Below are positions 55,134 through 63,973 of a stretch of 64,000 nt of DNA, in pieces. The notes below the pieces were generated by a model, which had not been told where the DNA came from, did not search any database, and saw nothing but the letters and a program-made list of their open reading frames with translations. Positions within the stretch are counted from its first letter, which is position 1, and each line of letters starts with the position of its first letter. The DNA lies in assembly GCF_001811425.1 (NCBI RefSeq), contig NZ_KV804746.1, positions 25,201 to 89,200 on the forward strand. The letters are read 5' to 3'. Made by a program: the position numbers and the translations under genes. The stretch is from Peptoniphilus_A sp001811425 (GTDB lineage: Bacteria > Bacillota > Clostridia > Tissierellales > Peptoniphilaceae).

Positions 55134-56735
55134 CTAAAAAGCAAAAATATTGGAGTCCGTCCTCTTTTCAGTTCCGCCAATATAAACATCATCTTTCTTC
55201 AAAATAACTTGTCCACGGCCCATGTTTTTAAAATCACTAATTACACTGACATGGTGACCAAGTTTCTTTAGACCATCAATTATATCGTCATCAAAGTCAC
55301 ACTCGACTTCAATGTTTTTGTCGCCAGTCCACATAAGTCTAGGTGCATCAAGAGCAGCCTGTGGGTTTAAATTAAAATCAAGCATATTCATAAGGACCTG
55401 CACATGAGCTTGTGGCTGCATAAAGGCTCCCATTATGCCAAAGGCTCCAAGGACCTCGCCCTTCTTTGTCATGAAGCCAGGAATTATTGTGTGGTAGGGA
55501 AGCTTTCCTCCTGCAAGTGAATTTGCCAGCCCCTCTTCAAAATAAAAGTTTTCAACTCTATTGTTAAGAGCAATGCCTGTCCCTGGCACTACAATGCCTG
55601 ACCCAAAGCCAGCATAATTTGACTGAATCATAGAAACCATGTTGCCATACTTATCTGCTGTGGCAAAATAAACTGTGTCTGATGATTTTATTGCATAAGA
55701 CTTTGGCATTTCAGCAAAATCTTTTATCTCAGCCCTTCTTTTTTCAGCATATTCTTCTGACAAAAGCTCTTCGATTTTTATCTTCATTGAATCAGGATCT
55801 GCCACAAAGGTCTTTGCATCAGTTAAGGATAATTTTATGGCCTCTATAATTTTGTGCATAGTTCCTATGTCAGATCTATCCTTTATTTCCATTTTATTTA
55901 AAATATTTAGGGCCATTAAGACGGAAATACCGTGACCGTTAGGCGGTATCTCCCAAATGTCAAGGCCCCTATAATTTGTTGAAATTGGATCAACATATTT
56001 TGGAGTAAAGTTTTTTAAGTCCTCTTCATTTAAAAATCCGCCCAATCTTTCTACTTCAGATGAAATTTTTTCTGACAGACTACCCCTATAGAAGGACTCA
56101 CCCCTAGTGTCACGAATTTCTCTTAGGGTCTCTGCCATGTCTTTGCAGGAAAAAACTTCTCCAGCTCTCGGCGCTCTTCCTTCTATTGTAAAAGTTTTGA
56201 AAAATTCATCAAATTCTTTTCTATTAAATTTTCTGTATTTTTCTACACTTTCTCTCCAAAGCTTTGCAATTTGTGGAGTGACTGCAAAACCTTCTTCTGC
56301 ATAAGAAATTGCAGGCTCAAAAATTTTCTCAAGACTCATTGTGGCAAAGTCTTCATGAACTTTCATGAAACCGCCAATAAGTCCCGGCGTGTTAATTACA
56401 TTTACACCACAAGAAGGCATCTTGTCATAACCCTTTTTCTTTAAGGCATCAATGGAAATAGATTTTGGACTTCTTCCACTGGCATTCATGCCATAGAGCT
56501 TGCCTTCAAAATAAATGAGAGCAAACATATCTGAGCCAAGACCATTGCCTGTCGGTTCAACTACAGGAAGGGCCATAGATACGGCAAGGGCAGCATCAAT
56601 TGCATTTCCCCCTTCAAGCAAAATTTTTGCTCCAGCACTTGTTGCATAGGTTGAAGAAGTTGCCACCATTCCCTTTTTCCCAAAGATGGTCCTTCTTGTG
56701 GAAGGATAGGGATATTTATTGTAATCAAAATTCAT
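55134..56735 (-). CDS. ggt: Gamma-glutamyltransferase family protein
   Basis: 533 residues, Ntn hydrolase. The proenzyme would cleave before Thr354 (SSDTVYFATADKYGN), giving a large and a small subunit. Conserved GGNAIDAALAVSMALPVVEPTGNGLGSDMF is near residues 42-70. No signal peptide, so it resembles the cytoplasmic YwrD-type branch. It may release glutamate from gamma-glutamyl peptides. First gene of the ggt-uvrB-uvrA-ldt run. Confidence 0.88.
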   Translation of the reverse strand: MNFDYNKYPYPSTRRTIFGKKGMVATSSTYATSAGAKILLEGGNAIDAALAVSMALPVVEPTGNGLGSDMFALIYFEGKLYGMNASGRSPKSISIDALKKKGYDKMPSCGVNVINTPGLIGGFMKVHEDFATMSLEKIFEPAISYAEEGFAVTPQIAKLWRESVEKYRKFNRKEFDEFFKTFTIEGRAPRAGEVFSCKDMAETLREIRDTRGESFYRGSLSEKISSEVERLGGFLNEEDLKNFTPKYVDPISTNYRGLDIWEIPPNGHGISVLMALNILNKMEIKDRSDIGTMHKIIEAIKLSLTDAKTFVADPDSMKIKIEELLSEEYAEKRRAEIKDFAEMPKSYAIKSSDTVYFATADKYGNMVSMIQSNYAGFGSGIVVPGTGIALNNRVENFYFEEGLANSLAGGKLPYHTIIPGFMTKKGEVLGAFGIMGAFMQPQAHVQVLMNMLDFNLNPQAALDAPRLMWTGDKNIEVECDFDDDIIDGLKKLGHHVSVISDFKNMGRGQVILKKDDVYIGGTEKRTDSNIFAF

Positions 56736-57025
56736 TTAATCATCCTCATATTTTATAAAAATTATTTTTTATTTCTAAAAATTATCACTCAAAGCTTTAT
56801 CAACTAAAGATAATTCTATAATTAAAAGGTAAATAATTCAACTTCTAGTGATTATTGTTGAAAATATTCTTAAATTTAAATTTTCCCTAGCTTTAAAAAT
56901 TTTTTACTCTAAAGTTTTTTATATTTTTAAAATTTTTCTTTGTTGTAAATTTTTCTTAGCTTAAAATTATTTCATCAAAAAAATATTATGTAGGATTGGA
57001 TTAGAGTAGTGCCTAAAAAATCAAA
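56736..57025. other. Intergenic region upstream of ggt
   Basis: AT-rich, 290 bp. A possible minus-strand GATAAT -10 near 56786 with TTTAGT upstream is the only promoter hint. No gene or RNA is recognised. Confidence 0.35.
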
Positions 57026-57060
57026 AGAAAAAAAGAGAAACTTCAAATTGAAGTCTCTCT
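57026..57060 (-). terminator. Terminator of the 172-residue membrane protein gene
   Basis: ACTTCAA (57040-57046) with TTGAAGT (57048-57054) and outer AGAG/CTCT pairs; minus-strand T run. Confidence 0.75.
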
Positions 57061-57074
57061 CAAAATTAAAATTA

Positions 57075-57593
57075 TTATTTTCTACGATTCTTCTTGTTCA
57101 TATTTTTCATCTCTTTTTTAAATCTTTTGAGATCTTGTTTATATTCCCAAGCATCATAAATTTTTATTTTTTTGTTGTGCTTTTTAGCTAAGTCAAAAAC
57201 ACTTTCCTTATCCTTTTCATCAAAGAAAAATCTCTTAGTTATATCTCCCTTTGTGAAATATAAAAGTATTAACTTAGGCTCTTCAGCTTTCTTTTCATAA
57301 GTAATAGCTTCAATGTCTGACCAATCCCACACATTGTAGGTGTGAGTAATTTTCATGTCAGTGTACATTTCAAGTCCCTTGGCAGTTACTGATACATATC
57401 TCTTAGATAATAAGGACAATAATAATAAGAGTGCAAGAATTAAAGTAAGCTTATACTTTGTGGTTATGCCTAATATAATCAAAATAGAAGTGATTATGTA
57501 GGCATATTTTTCAGAAAAGTTTTTTCTTGGATTTACATACACGTATTTAATTGCTTCGCTGTCATCATCCCAAGGTAATTTTATTTCTGACAC
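57075..57593 (-). CDS. Membrane protein with PH-like domain, unknown
   Basis: 172 residues. Two close membrane helices (about 30-43 and 48-62), then a beta-rich domain (KGLEMYTDMKITHTYNVWDWSDIEAITYEK) that resembles bacterial PH-like membrane proteins, and a basic C-terminus (KKEMKNMNKKNRRK). Start GTG 57593. No function is known. Confidence 0.65.
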   Translation of the reverse strand: MSEIKLPWDDDSEAIKYVYVNPRKNFSEKYAYIITSILIILGITTKYKLTLILALLLLLSLLSKRYVSVTAKGLEMYTDMKITHTYNVWDWSDIEAITYEKKAEEPKLILLYFTKGDITKRFFFDEKDKESVFDLAKKHNKKIKIYDAWEYKQDLKRFKKEMKNMNKKNRRK

Positions 57594-57657
57594 ATAATCA
57601 CTTCTTTCTAATTCAATTATTTTTAATTTTTAGTCTTTGCTTAATTAAGCCTTTAAA

Positions 57658-59193
57658 TTAAGCATTAACCTTTGGTGCTTTTCCTTCTGCTCTTAATTTT
57701 TCAAGTTGAGCAAGAGCATATTTGTGTGCTTCTTCAGGAGCAGCAGCTGCTTTCTTCATCTTTGTTTTACCAAATAAATTTGTGTAAGCTCCGTCAGCCC
57801 AGAATATATTTCTGCCCATAAGTGCAGTTACACAAGCGTAAATTGGGTTTAGTAAGTTTACGAAAGCAAATGGGAAGTAAACGAATGGACTCATGCCAAG
57901 TACTCCAGATTGGTAAGCTCCACAAGCTGTCCATGGGAACATACAAGCCCAAAGTGTACCAGCATCTTCAAGTGTTCTTGAAAGCATATTTCTTGCAAGA
58001 CCAAGTTCATCATACTTATCATCATATAGTGGAGCAGGAACACCGATTCCTAAGAATTGGTCACACATTGCTGCATCACAGAATATTGATGTAAGCATTG
58101 TAGCGAAAACAAGTCCGCCAACAGTGTTGATTTTATGTTTAATATTTCCAAAAATTCTTTCAACAGAACCACATTTTTCAAGAGCACCACCAAAGGATAC
58201 TGCAAGAATAATTAGGTTGATTGTCCACATTTGATTATCCATACCACCCTTAGCAAGAGCTGCGTCTACAAATTCATTTCCAGTTTCAATTCCTGGACCA
58301 TAGTGAAGTACTCCAAATAATCCAGCTAAATTATATCCACCTTGGAAAATAACTGCAAATAATACACCAGTTGCTACTGAAATAAGAACTCCAGGAAGTC
58401 CAGGAACTCTCATAACACATACAACTACAATTACTATGATTGGAAGAAGTACAAGTGGGTTTAGATTAAAGTTTGCTGCTAGTGCTTCTTGGATTCCTTG
58501 TGCAATTGTAGGATCATAGTTAGCACCATTAATTCTTGAACCAAGAATTGTGTAAATAATAAGTGAAATAATAAAAACAGGTCCTGTAGTAGAAACCATT
58601 GCATTTACGTGGTCAAATAGTCCAGTATTTGAAACACCTGCTGCAAGGTTTGTAGTATCAGATAGTGGAGAGAATTTATCTCCAACATAAGCTCCTGAAA
58701 TAACCATACCTGCTGTTAGTGCAGGGCTAATTCCAAGACCAACACCAATTGTCATAAAGGCAATACCTATTGTTCCTGTTGCTGTCCAAGATGAACCACA
58801 AGCAAGACCAACTATTGCTATAAGAATACATCCTATAGGTAAAAATGTTTGTGGTGTAAGTAATTTCAAACCATAATAAATAACTGCTGGGATAGTTCCT
58901 GAAATCATGAAAGATGAAATCAATAGACCTACTGTAAGTAGAATTAAAATTGCTTCAAGAGTAGCTGTAAGTCTTTCGATCATTCCTTCAAGCATATCAG
59001 AAAAACTATGTCCACATGCTGCTCCAACTCCACATGCAACTACAATTGCAATAACTAATGGCATATGAGCTCCGTCATAAACGCCATCAGAAAAGTTGAA
59101 AACATAAACCATTAAACAAACCATTGTAATAATTGGCAAGAATGCTCCTATAAAACTAGGAAGTCTAACAGCTTTTTGACCTTCGTTCTTCAT
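57658..59193 (-). CDS. NhaC-family Na+/H+ antiporter
   Basis: 511 residues, about 11-12 membrane helices. GAYVGDKFSPLSDTTNLAAG is the NhaC signature with the conserved Asp residues. Family members exchange Na+ for H+ or for organic acids such as lactate, so it might carry a product of amino-acid fermentation. Start ATG 59193 behind GAGGAGG; the frame opens upstream at 59217. It lies next to hutI but has its own promoter. Confidence 0.9.
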   Translation of the reverse strand: MKNEGQKAVRLPSFIGAFLPIITMVCLMVYVFNFSDGVYDGAHMPLVIAIVVACGVGAACGHSFSDMLEGMIERLTATLEAILILLTVGLLISSFMISGTIPAVIYYGLKLLTPQTFLPIGCILIAIVGLACGSSWTATGTIGIAFMTIGVGLGISPALTAGMVISGAYVGDKFSPLSDTTNLAAGVSNTGLFDHVNAMVSTTGPVFIISLIIYTILGSRINGANYDPTIAQGIQEALAANFNLNPLVLLPIIVIVVVCVMRVPGLPGVLISVATGVLFAVIFQGGYNLAGLFGVLHYGPGIETGNEFVDAALAKGGMDNQMWTINLIILAVSFGGALEKCGSVERIFGNIKHKINTVGGLVFATMLTSIFCDAAMCDQFLGIGVPAPLYDDKYDELGLARNMLSRTLEDAGTLWACMFPWTACGAYQSGVLGMSPFVYFPFAFVNLLNPIYACVTALMGRNIFWADGAYTNLFGKTKMKKAAAAPEEAHKYALAQLEKLRAEGKAPKVNA

Positions 59194-59257
59194 ATAATAA
59201 CCTCCTCGAAATATCATTTAGCATATTAATTTTGCATAAAAAATTTTTAATATGCTT

Positions 59258-59288
59258 GCGATACAATTTAAAAAGAATTTTGTATCGC
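59258..59288 (-). promoter_or_regulatory. Inverted repeat in the nhaC-like leader
   Basis: Perfect 9-bp arms GCGATACAA (59258-59266) and TTGTATCGC (59280-59288), centres 22 bp apart, 13-bp loop. No T run follows on either strand, so an operator or an RNA switch is more likely than a terminator. Confidence 0.6.
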
Positions 59289-59308
59289 TGAAAATGTTTT
59301 CTAAGTAA

Positions 59309-59337
59309 ATTCTAACCTAGATTGACCTACAAGTCAA
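59309..59337 (-). promoter_or_regulatory. Promoter of the nhaC-like gene
   Basis: Minus-strand TTGACT (59332-59337), 17-bp spacer, TAGAAT (59309-59314). The -35 is part of an inverted repeat ATTGAC/GTCAAT (59321-59338). Confidence 0.75.
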
Positions 59338-59548
59338 TCAATTAATTTAAAAAATGGCACAATTACAAGAAAAAATACAATCCGTTAGTCTCGTTACATG
59401 ATAACATATTACTATGTCTTACAATTTTTTTGTGTAAAATTGTTTTATAAAAATTCTCTAACTCTTTAATTAACAGCATTAAATCATTGTTTTTTATAGA
59501 AATATTTTTATTAAAATTAACTTCTATGCAAAATTTTATTTTCAATAA
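59338..59548. other. Intergenic region between nhaC-like and hutI
   Basis: AT-rich, with a 71-codon minus frame (59363-59578) that covers the hutI terminator and has no recognisable family. No gene is called. Confidence 0.4.
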
Positions 59549-59580
59549 AAGAAAAGTGCAAGTGAACTTCACCTGCACTC
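59549..59580 (-). terminator. Terminator of hutI
   Basis: AGTGCAaGTG (59555-59564) pairs with CACcTGCACT (59570-59579); minus strand then TTTTCTTTT. Confidence 0.8.
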
Positions 59581-59605
59581 AATTAAAATTATTAAATTAA
59601 AAACA

Positions 59606-60871
59606 TTATTTAACTAGTTTTCTATCTTCAACTACAAGTTCTCCATCTACATAAACTTGCTTACATAGATTTGTTCCAAAGAAGTAAAGTGTATAGTCAA
59701 TGTTGTGAGCATCGAAAATTGTAATGTTTGCTCTCTTGCCCTTGTCAAAGGATCCCATAGTCTTTGCTCTGTCAACTGAGTAGGCAGCGTTAATAGTTAC
59801 TGCGTTAAATACTTCAATTGGAGTCAATTTCATTTCAAGACAGCCAAGTTGCATGATGAATTGAAGGTTCGCTGTTGGACAAGATCCTGGGTTTGAATCT
59901 GTACAAAGTGTAATTGCCATTCCCTTGTCAAGCATCTTTCTTGCTGGTGCATAAGTGTCAAGCATTAGGGAGAAAGTTGTTCCTGGAAGTAAGTTTCCAA
60001 TAACATTTGCCTTTGCTAGAGTTTCAATTTCACCTTCATCTACTACCATTAAGTGTTCTGCAGAAACTGCTCCAACTTTTGCAGCAACATCTACGCCACC
60101 AATGTTTTCAATTTCATCAGAGTGGATTCTTAATTTAAAGCCATGTTCCTTTGCAGCTTCAAGTATTCTTTCTGATTGTTCAGCAGTGAATACTCCCTTC
60201 TCGCAGAAAACATCACAGAATTCTGCCAAGTTTCTCTTGGCAACTTCTGGCATCATGTCAATTACTATGTCAACATATTCATCTGAATTGTCCTTATATT
60301 TTTCATGAATTACATGAGCTGCCATGAAAGTTCTAATTAATTCTGTTGGAAAATCTTTATTTAACTTTTCAAGGACTTCAAGTTCCTTAAGTTCAGTTTC
60401 AAGAGTTATTCCATAACCACTTTTTGCTTCAACAGCTGTTACACCATGAACTAGCATGTGTTCCAATAGGTCTCTAGTCTTGTCGTAAAGTTCATCAAAG
60501 CTTGCTGCGTCAGTTGCCTTTAGTGTAGAGAGAATTCCTCCACCTGCTTCAAGAATTTCAAGGTATTCCATACCATTAAGCTTCATTGCAAATTCATTTT
60601 CACGACTTCCGCCATATACTAAGTGAGTGTGAGCGTCAATAAGACCTGGTGTTGCAACCTTTCCTGTAAGGTCAACTATTTCTGTCTTGTCATCCTTTAA
60701 ATTTTCGTAGCCCTTGCCTTCACCAACTTCTAAGATCTTTCCATCCTTAATAGCGATGTAAGCATTTTCTAAGATGTCGGCTTCATTCATTTCTTCACCT
60801 CTTAGTGGTCTACCAATGTCTTTTGGTGAAAAAACTTGTTCAAGATTAATTAATATTTTATCCGCTTTCAT
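59606..60871 (-). CDS. hutI: Imidazolonepropionase
   Basis: 421 residues, metal-dependent amidohydrolase: PGLIDAHTHLVYGG (metal His), EAKSGYGI, RIHSDEIENIGG, LCTDSNPGSCPT. It converts imidazolone-5-propionate to N-formimino-glutamate. Start ATG behind AAGGAGG. Divergent from hutU with about 400 bp between. Confidence 0.96.
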   Translation of the reverse strand: MKADKILINLEQVFSPKDIGRPLRGEEMNEADILENAYIAIKDGKILEVGEGKGYENLKDDKTEIVDLTGKVATPGLIDAHTHLVYGGSRENEFAMKLNGMEYLEILEAGGGILSTLKATDAASFDELYDKTRDLLEHMLVHGVTAVEAKSGYGITLETELKELEVLEKLNKDFPTELIRTFMAAHVIHEKYKDNSDEYVDIVIDMMPEVAKRNLAEFCDVFCEKGVFTAEQSERILEAAKEHGFKLRIHSDEIENIGGVDVAAKVGAVSAEHLMVVDEGEIETLAKANVIGNLLPGTTFSLMLDTYAPARKMLDKGMAITLCTDSNPGSCPTANLQFIMQLGCLEMKLTPIEVFNAVTINAAYSVDRAKTMGSFDKGKRANITIFDAHNIDYTLYFFGTNLCKQVYVDGELVVEDRKLVK

Positions 60872-61069
60872 AATTCCTCCTTTTATCTGTCCTTATCTTA
60901 ACACATTTTTTATACCCATTAAATAATAAATTATTATTTCTATTTTATATCAAAAAATTTTTCTGGGAAATTTATTCTATTATTATAGGAATTAAGGAGG
61001 AAAAATTTTTTGCATATTTTAGAAAAATTTTTATAAATTAAATCCTATATATTAGTCTCTTTTTTTAAT
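60872..61069. other. hutI-side half of the hutI-hutU intergenic region
   Basis: AT-rich. Contains a Shine-Dalgarno AAGGAGG (60994-61000) ahead of an eight-codon TTG frame (61010-61036, coding MHILEKFL) on the plus strand. A minus-strand TAAGAT near 60894-60899 may be the hutI -10. Not otherwise explained. Confidence 0.3.
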
Positions 61070-61107
61070 TTGAAAACGATTCGTTTCTTTAATTTACCAT
61101 GGTAAAT
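61070..61107 (+). promoter_or_regulatory. cre-like site and 16-bp palindrome between hutI and hutU
   Basis: TTGAAAACGATTCGT (61070-61084) fits the cre consensus WTGNAANCGNWNNCW at all but one position. ATTTACCATGGTAAAT (61092-61107) is a perfect palindrome. Both could be regulator sites for the two divergent hut genes. Confidence 0.6.
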
Positions 61108-61220
61108 AAATCAACAGATAGTCCAGTATTACTGATAACCACAATTCCCACGAGATTTTCGCATTTTCTATAAAATTTTAAAATTTTTTTAATTTTTTAG
61201 GAAATTAATTTCCCTTTGTA

Positions 61221-61249
61221 TTTACTTTTTAAATATTTTAATTTATAAT
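61221..61249 (+). promoter_or_regulatory. hutU: Promoter of hutU
   Basis: TTTACT (61221-61226), 17-bp spacer, TATAAT (61244-61249); leader of about 20 nt with GGAGG at 61261-61265. Confidence 0.7.
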
Positions 61250-61274
61250 AGCAAGTAAATGGAGGTTGATAAAA

Positions 61275-63302
61275 GTGATTAATAATCATAACGCAGATGT
61301 TCAAAAGATTATGAAGGTACAAATCAAAAACTTACCAGAAAAAAAATCTTTTGAACAAGGAATTAGAAGAGCTCCTGATAGAGGATTTAGACTTTCAAAG
61401 GACCAAACTAAGGTTGCCCTTAGAAATGCTCTAAGATATATCCCAGAAGAATATCATGAAGAATTAATTCCTGAATTTTTAGAAGAACTTACAACTAGAG
61501 GAAGAATCTACGGATACAGATTCAGACCAGAAGGAAGAATTTACGGCAAGCCAATTGACGAATACAAAGGAAATTGCTTAGCTGGAAAAGCTTTCCAAGT
61601 AATGATCGACAACAACCTAGACTTTGATGTTGCTCTTTATCCATACGAACTTGTAACTTATGGAGAAACAGGTTCAGTTTGTCACGACTGGATGCAATAC
61701 AACTTAATCAAACAATATCTTGAAATTATGCACGATGACGAAACTCTTGTAATGGAATCTGGTCACCCACTTGGACTATTTAAGTCAAGAAAAAATTCTC
61801 CAAGAGTTATAATCACTAACGGACTTATGGTTGGTGAATACGACAACCTTGAAGACTGGGAAATCGCAGAAGAAATGGGAGTTGCTAACTACGGACAAAT
61901 GACTGCTGGTGGTTGGATGTACATTGGACCACAAGGTATTGTTCACGGAACTTACAACACTATTCTTAACGCTGGTAGATTAAAACTTGGTCTTAGCGAA
62001 AAAGATAACTTAGCTGGAAAATTATTCGTTTCATCTGGACTTGGTGGAATGTCTGGTGCTCAAGGTAAAGCCGGAGATATCGCAGGTGCTGTATCTATCA
62101 TCGCTGAAGTTGATATTTCAAGAATTGAAACTAGACTTGAACAAGGATGGATCAAGAAACTTGCTGAAACTCCTGAAGAAGCAGTTAAACTTGCTCAAGA
62201 CGCTCTTGCAAAGAAAGAAGCTCTTTCAATTGCCTTCCACGGAAACATTGTTGATCTTCTTCACTACATGGACAAGAACGATGTTCACATTGACCTACTT
62301 TCTGACCAAACTTCTTGCCACAACGCATACAATGGCGGATACTGTCCAGTAGGAATCACTTTCGAAGAAAGAACTGAACTACTAAGAACTGACATCAAGA
62401 AATTCCATGAACTTGTTGATGAAACTCTTAAACAACACTTTGAAGTTATTAAGAACCTTACTGCTAAGGGAACTTACTTCTTCGACTATGGTAACTCTTT
62501 CTTAAAGGCTATCTACGATGCTGGAGTTAAAGAAGTTTCTAAGAACGGTAAAGACGACAAAGACGGATTCATTTGGCCTTCTTATGTAGAAGACATCATG
62601 GGACCACTTCTATTTGACTATGGATATGGACCATTCAGATGGGTTTGCCTAAGTGGTAAACACGAAGACTTAATTGCAACTGACCACGCTGCAATGGAAT
62701 GTATAGATAAAGACAGAAGATACCAAGATATGGATAACTATATCTGGATCAGAGACGCTGAAAAGAATCAATTAGTAGTTGGAACTCAAGCAAGAATTCT
62801 TTACCAAGATGCTAAGGGTAGAGTTGACATTGCTCTTAAATTCAACGAACTTGTTAGAGAAGGAAAGATTGGTCCTGTTATGATGGGTCGTGACCACCAC
62901 GATGTATCTGGTACAGACTCTCCATTTAGAGAAACTTCTAACATCAAAGATGGTTCTAATGTAATGGCTGACATGGCTACTCAATGTTTCGCAGGTAACT
63001 GTGCAAGAGGTATGTCTCTTGTTGCTCTTCACAACGGTGGTGGAGTTGGTATTGGTAAATCAATCAACGGTGGATTTGGTCTAGTACTTGACGGATCTGA
63101 AATGGTTGACGAAATTATCAAACTTTCACTTACTTGGGACGTTATGAGTGGTGTTGCTAGACGTAACTGGGCTAGAAATGATCACGCTATCGAAGTAACT
63201 AAAGAATTTAACGAAGACAATGAATTCGGACACATTACAATTCCTTATCTTGTAAAAGATGAACTAATTGACAATGCTGTTGATTCACTTAATATCGACT
63301 AA
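61275..63302 (+). CDS. hutU: Urocanate hydratase, long form
   Basis: 675 residues, about 120 longer than the classical 550-residue urocanase. NAD-binding part: SSGLGGMSGAQGKAGDIAG; substrate part: GRDHHDVSGTDSPFRETSNIKDGSN and HNGGGVGIGKSINGGFGLVLDG. It hydrates urocanate to imidazolonepropionate. The start is GTG 61275, nine bases after GGAGG; TTG 61266 touches the Shine-Dalgarno. The codon choice (many AAC, GGA, CTT) suggests high expression. Ends with a strong terminator. Confidence 0.95.
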   Translation: MINNHNADVQKIMKVQIKNLPEKKSFEQGIRRAPDRGFRLSKDQTKVALRNALRYIPEEYHEELIPEFLEELTTRGRIYGYRFRPEGRIYGKPIDEYKGNCLAGKAFQVMIDNNLDFDVALYPYELVTYGETGSVCHDWMQYNLIKQYLEIMHDDETLVMESGHPLGLFKSRKNSPRVIITNGLMVGEYDNLEDWEIAEEMGVANYGQMTAGGWMYIGPQGIVHGTYNTILNAGRLKLGLSEKDNLAGKLFVSSGLGGMSGAQGKAGDIAGAVSIIAEVDISRIETRLEQGWIKKLAETPEEAVKLAQDALAKKEALSIAFHGNIVDLLHYMDKNDVHIDLLSDQTSCHNAYNGGYCPVGITFEERTELLRTDIKKFHELVDETLKQHFEVIKNLTAKGTYFFDYGNSFLKAIYDAGVKEVSKNGKDDKDGFIWPSYVEDIMGPLLFDYGYGPFRWVCLSGKHEDLIATDHAAMECIDKDRRYQDMDNYIWIRDAEKNQLVVGTQARILYQDAKGRVDIALKFNELVREGKIGPVMMGRDHHDVSGTDSPFRETSNIKDGSNVMADMATQCFAGNCARGMSLVALHNGGGVGIGKSINGGFGLVLDGSEMVDEIIKLSLTWDVMSGVARRNWARNDHAIEVTKEFNEDNEFGHITIPYLVKDELIDNAVDSLNID

Positions 63303-63318
63303 TAAATAATCTTAAATT

Positions 63319-63346
63319 GCCCTACAGGAAACTGTGGGGCTTTTTT
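63319..63346 (+). terminator. Terminator of hutU
   Basis: GCCCTACAG (63319-63327), GAAA-type loop, CTGTGGGGC (63332-63340), then six T. Confidence 0.9.
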
Positions 63347-63389
63347 ATGCTCTCTTTCTTTTTTATAATTAATAAAAAAAGTGACTTCA

Positions 63390-63398
63390 TGGTATAAT
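63390..63398 (+). promoter_or_regulatory. Extended -10 promoter of the LURP-one-like gene
   Basis: TGGTATAAT: TG one base ahead of TATAAT (63393-63398); -35 is weak. GAGGTG lies before the ATG. Confidence 0.6.
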
Positions 63399-63419
63399 TT
63401 ACTTATAAAGAGGTGTAGA

Positions 63420-63920
63420 ATGAAAAATTATTATTTCAAGGAAAAATTTTTTAAAATTACAGACCACTATGCTATCTTAGATGAAGATGGCAATGACGCC
63501 TATTTTGTGGACCAAGACTTTAAACTCATCGGCTATTCTTCCACTATTTCTGATGCTAATAGAAATCCAATTTTAGAAATTGACAAGGAAATTTTTAACC
63601 TTTTTCAAAAATTTAATGTGAATTTTACTGACGGAAGGTATATGAGAGTTGAGTCAAAGTTAAGTTTTTTGACAAGAAAAGTTGAAGTTGACTACGATGG
63701 AGAGACTTTCAACCTAAAGGGAAACTTTATAGATTTAAACTTTGACATTTATAGAGGCTCTGACTTAATTGGGGAAATCGAAAAGACTTTCTTTGCCATG
63801 ACTGATACCTATAGGCTCACAGTTCACCATGAAAATTATACAGAAGCCCTCCTCGCCCTCACCCTTTGCCTAAATAATATAAAGGACACTGCTAGAGCTA
63901 GATCTAATTCCGCTGGCTAA
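63420..63920 (+). CDS. LURP-one-related protein
   Basis: 166 residues, beta-rich, matching the LURP-one/YxjI family: YYFKEKFFKITDHYAILDEDGNDAYFVDQDFKLIGYS, ending with an amphipathic C-terminal helix (EALLALTLCLNNI). The fold is Tubby-like; the bacterial function is unknown, possibly membrane association. Start ATG 63420 behind AGAGGTG; a frame opens at 63381 ahead of the promoter -10 and is rejected. Confidence 0.75.
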   Translation: MKNYYFKEKFFKITDHYAILDEDGNDAYFVDQDFKLIGYSSTISDANRNPILEIDKEIFNLFQKFNVNFTDGRYMRVESKLSFLTRKVEVDYDGETFNLKGNFIDLNFDIYRGSDLIGEIEKTFFAMTDTYRLTVHHENYTEALLALTLCLNNIKDTARARSNSAG

Positions 63921-63973
63921 AAAATATAAGTAATACAAGAAAATTTAAAGTAAAAAATCTGCTAAAAATTAAA

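Noticed and set aside
59363..59578. 71-residue minus-strand frame between nhaC-like and hutI
   Set aside because: It includes the hutI terminator, AT-rich composition only, no recognisable domain.
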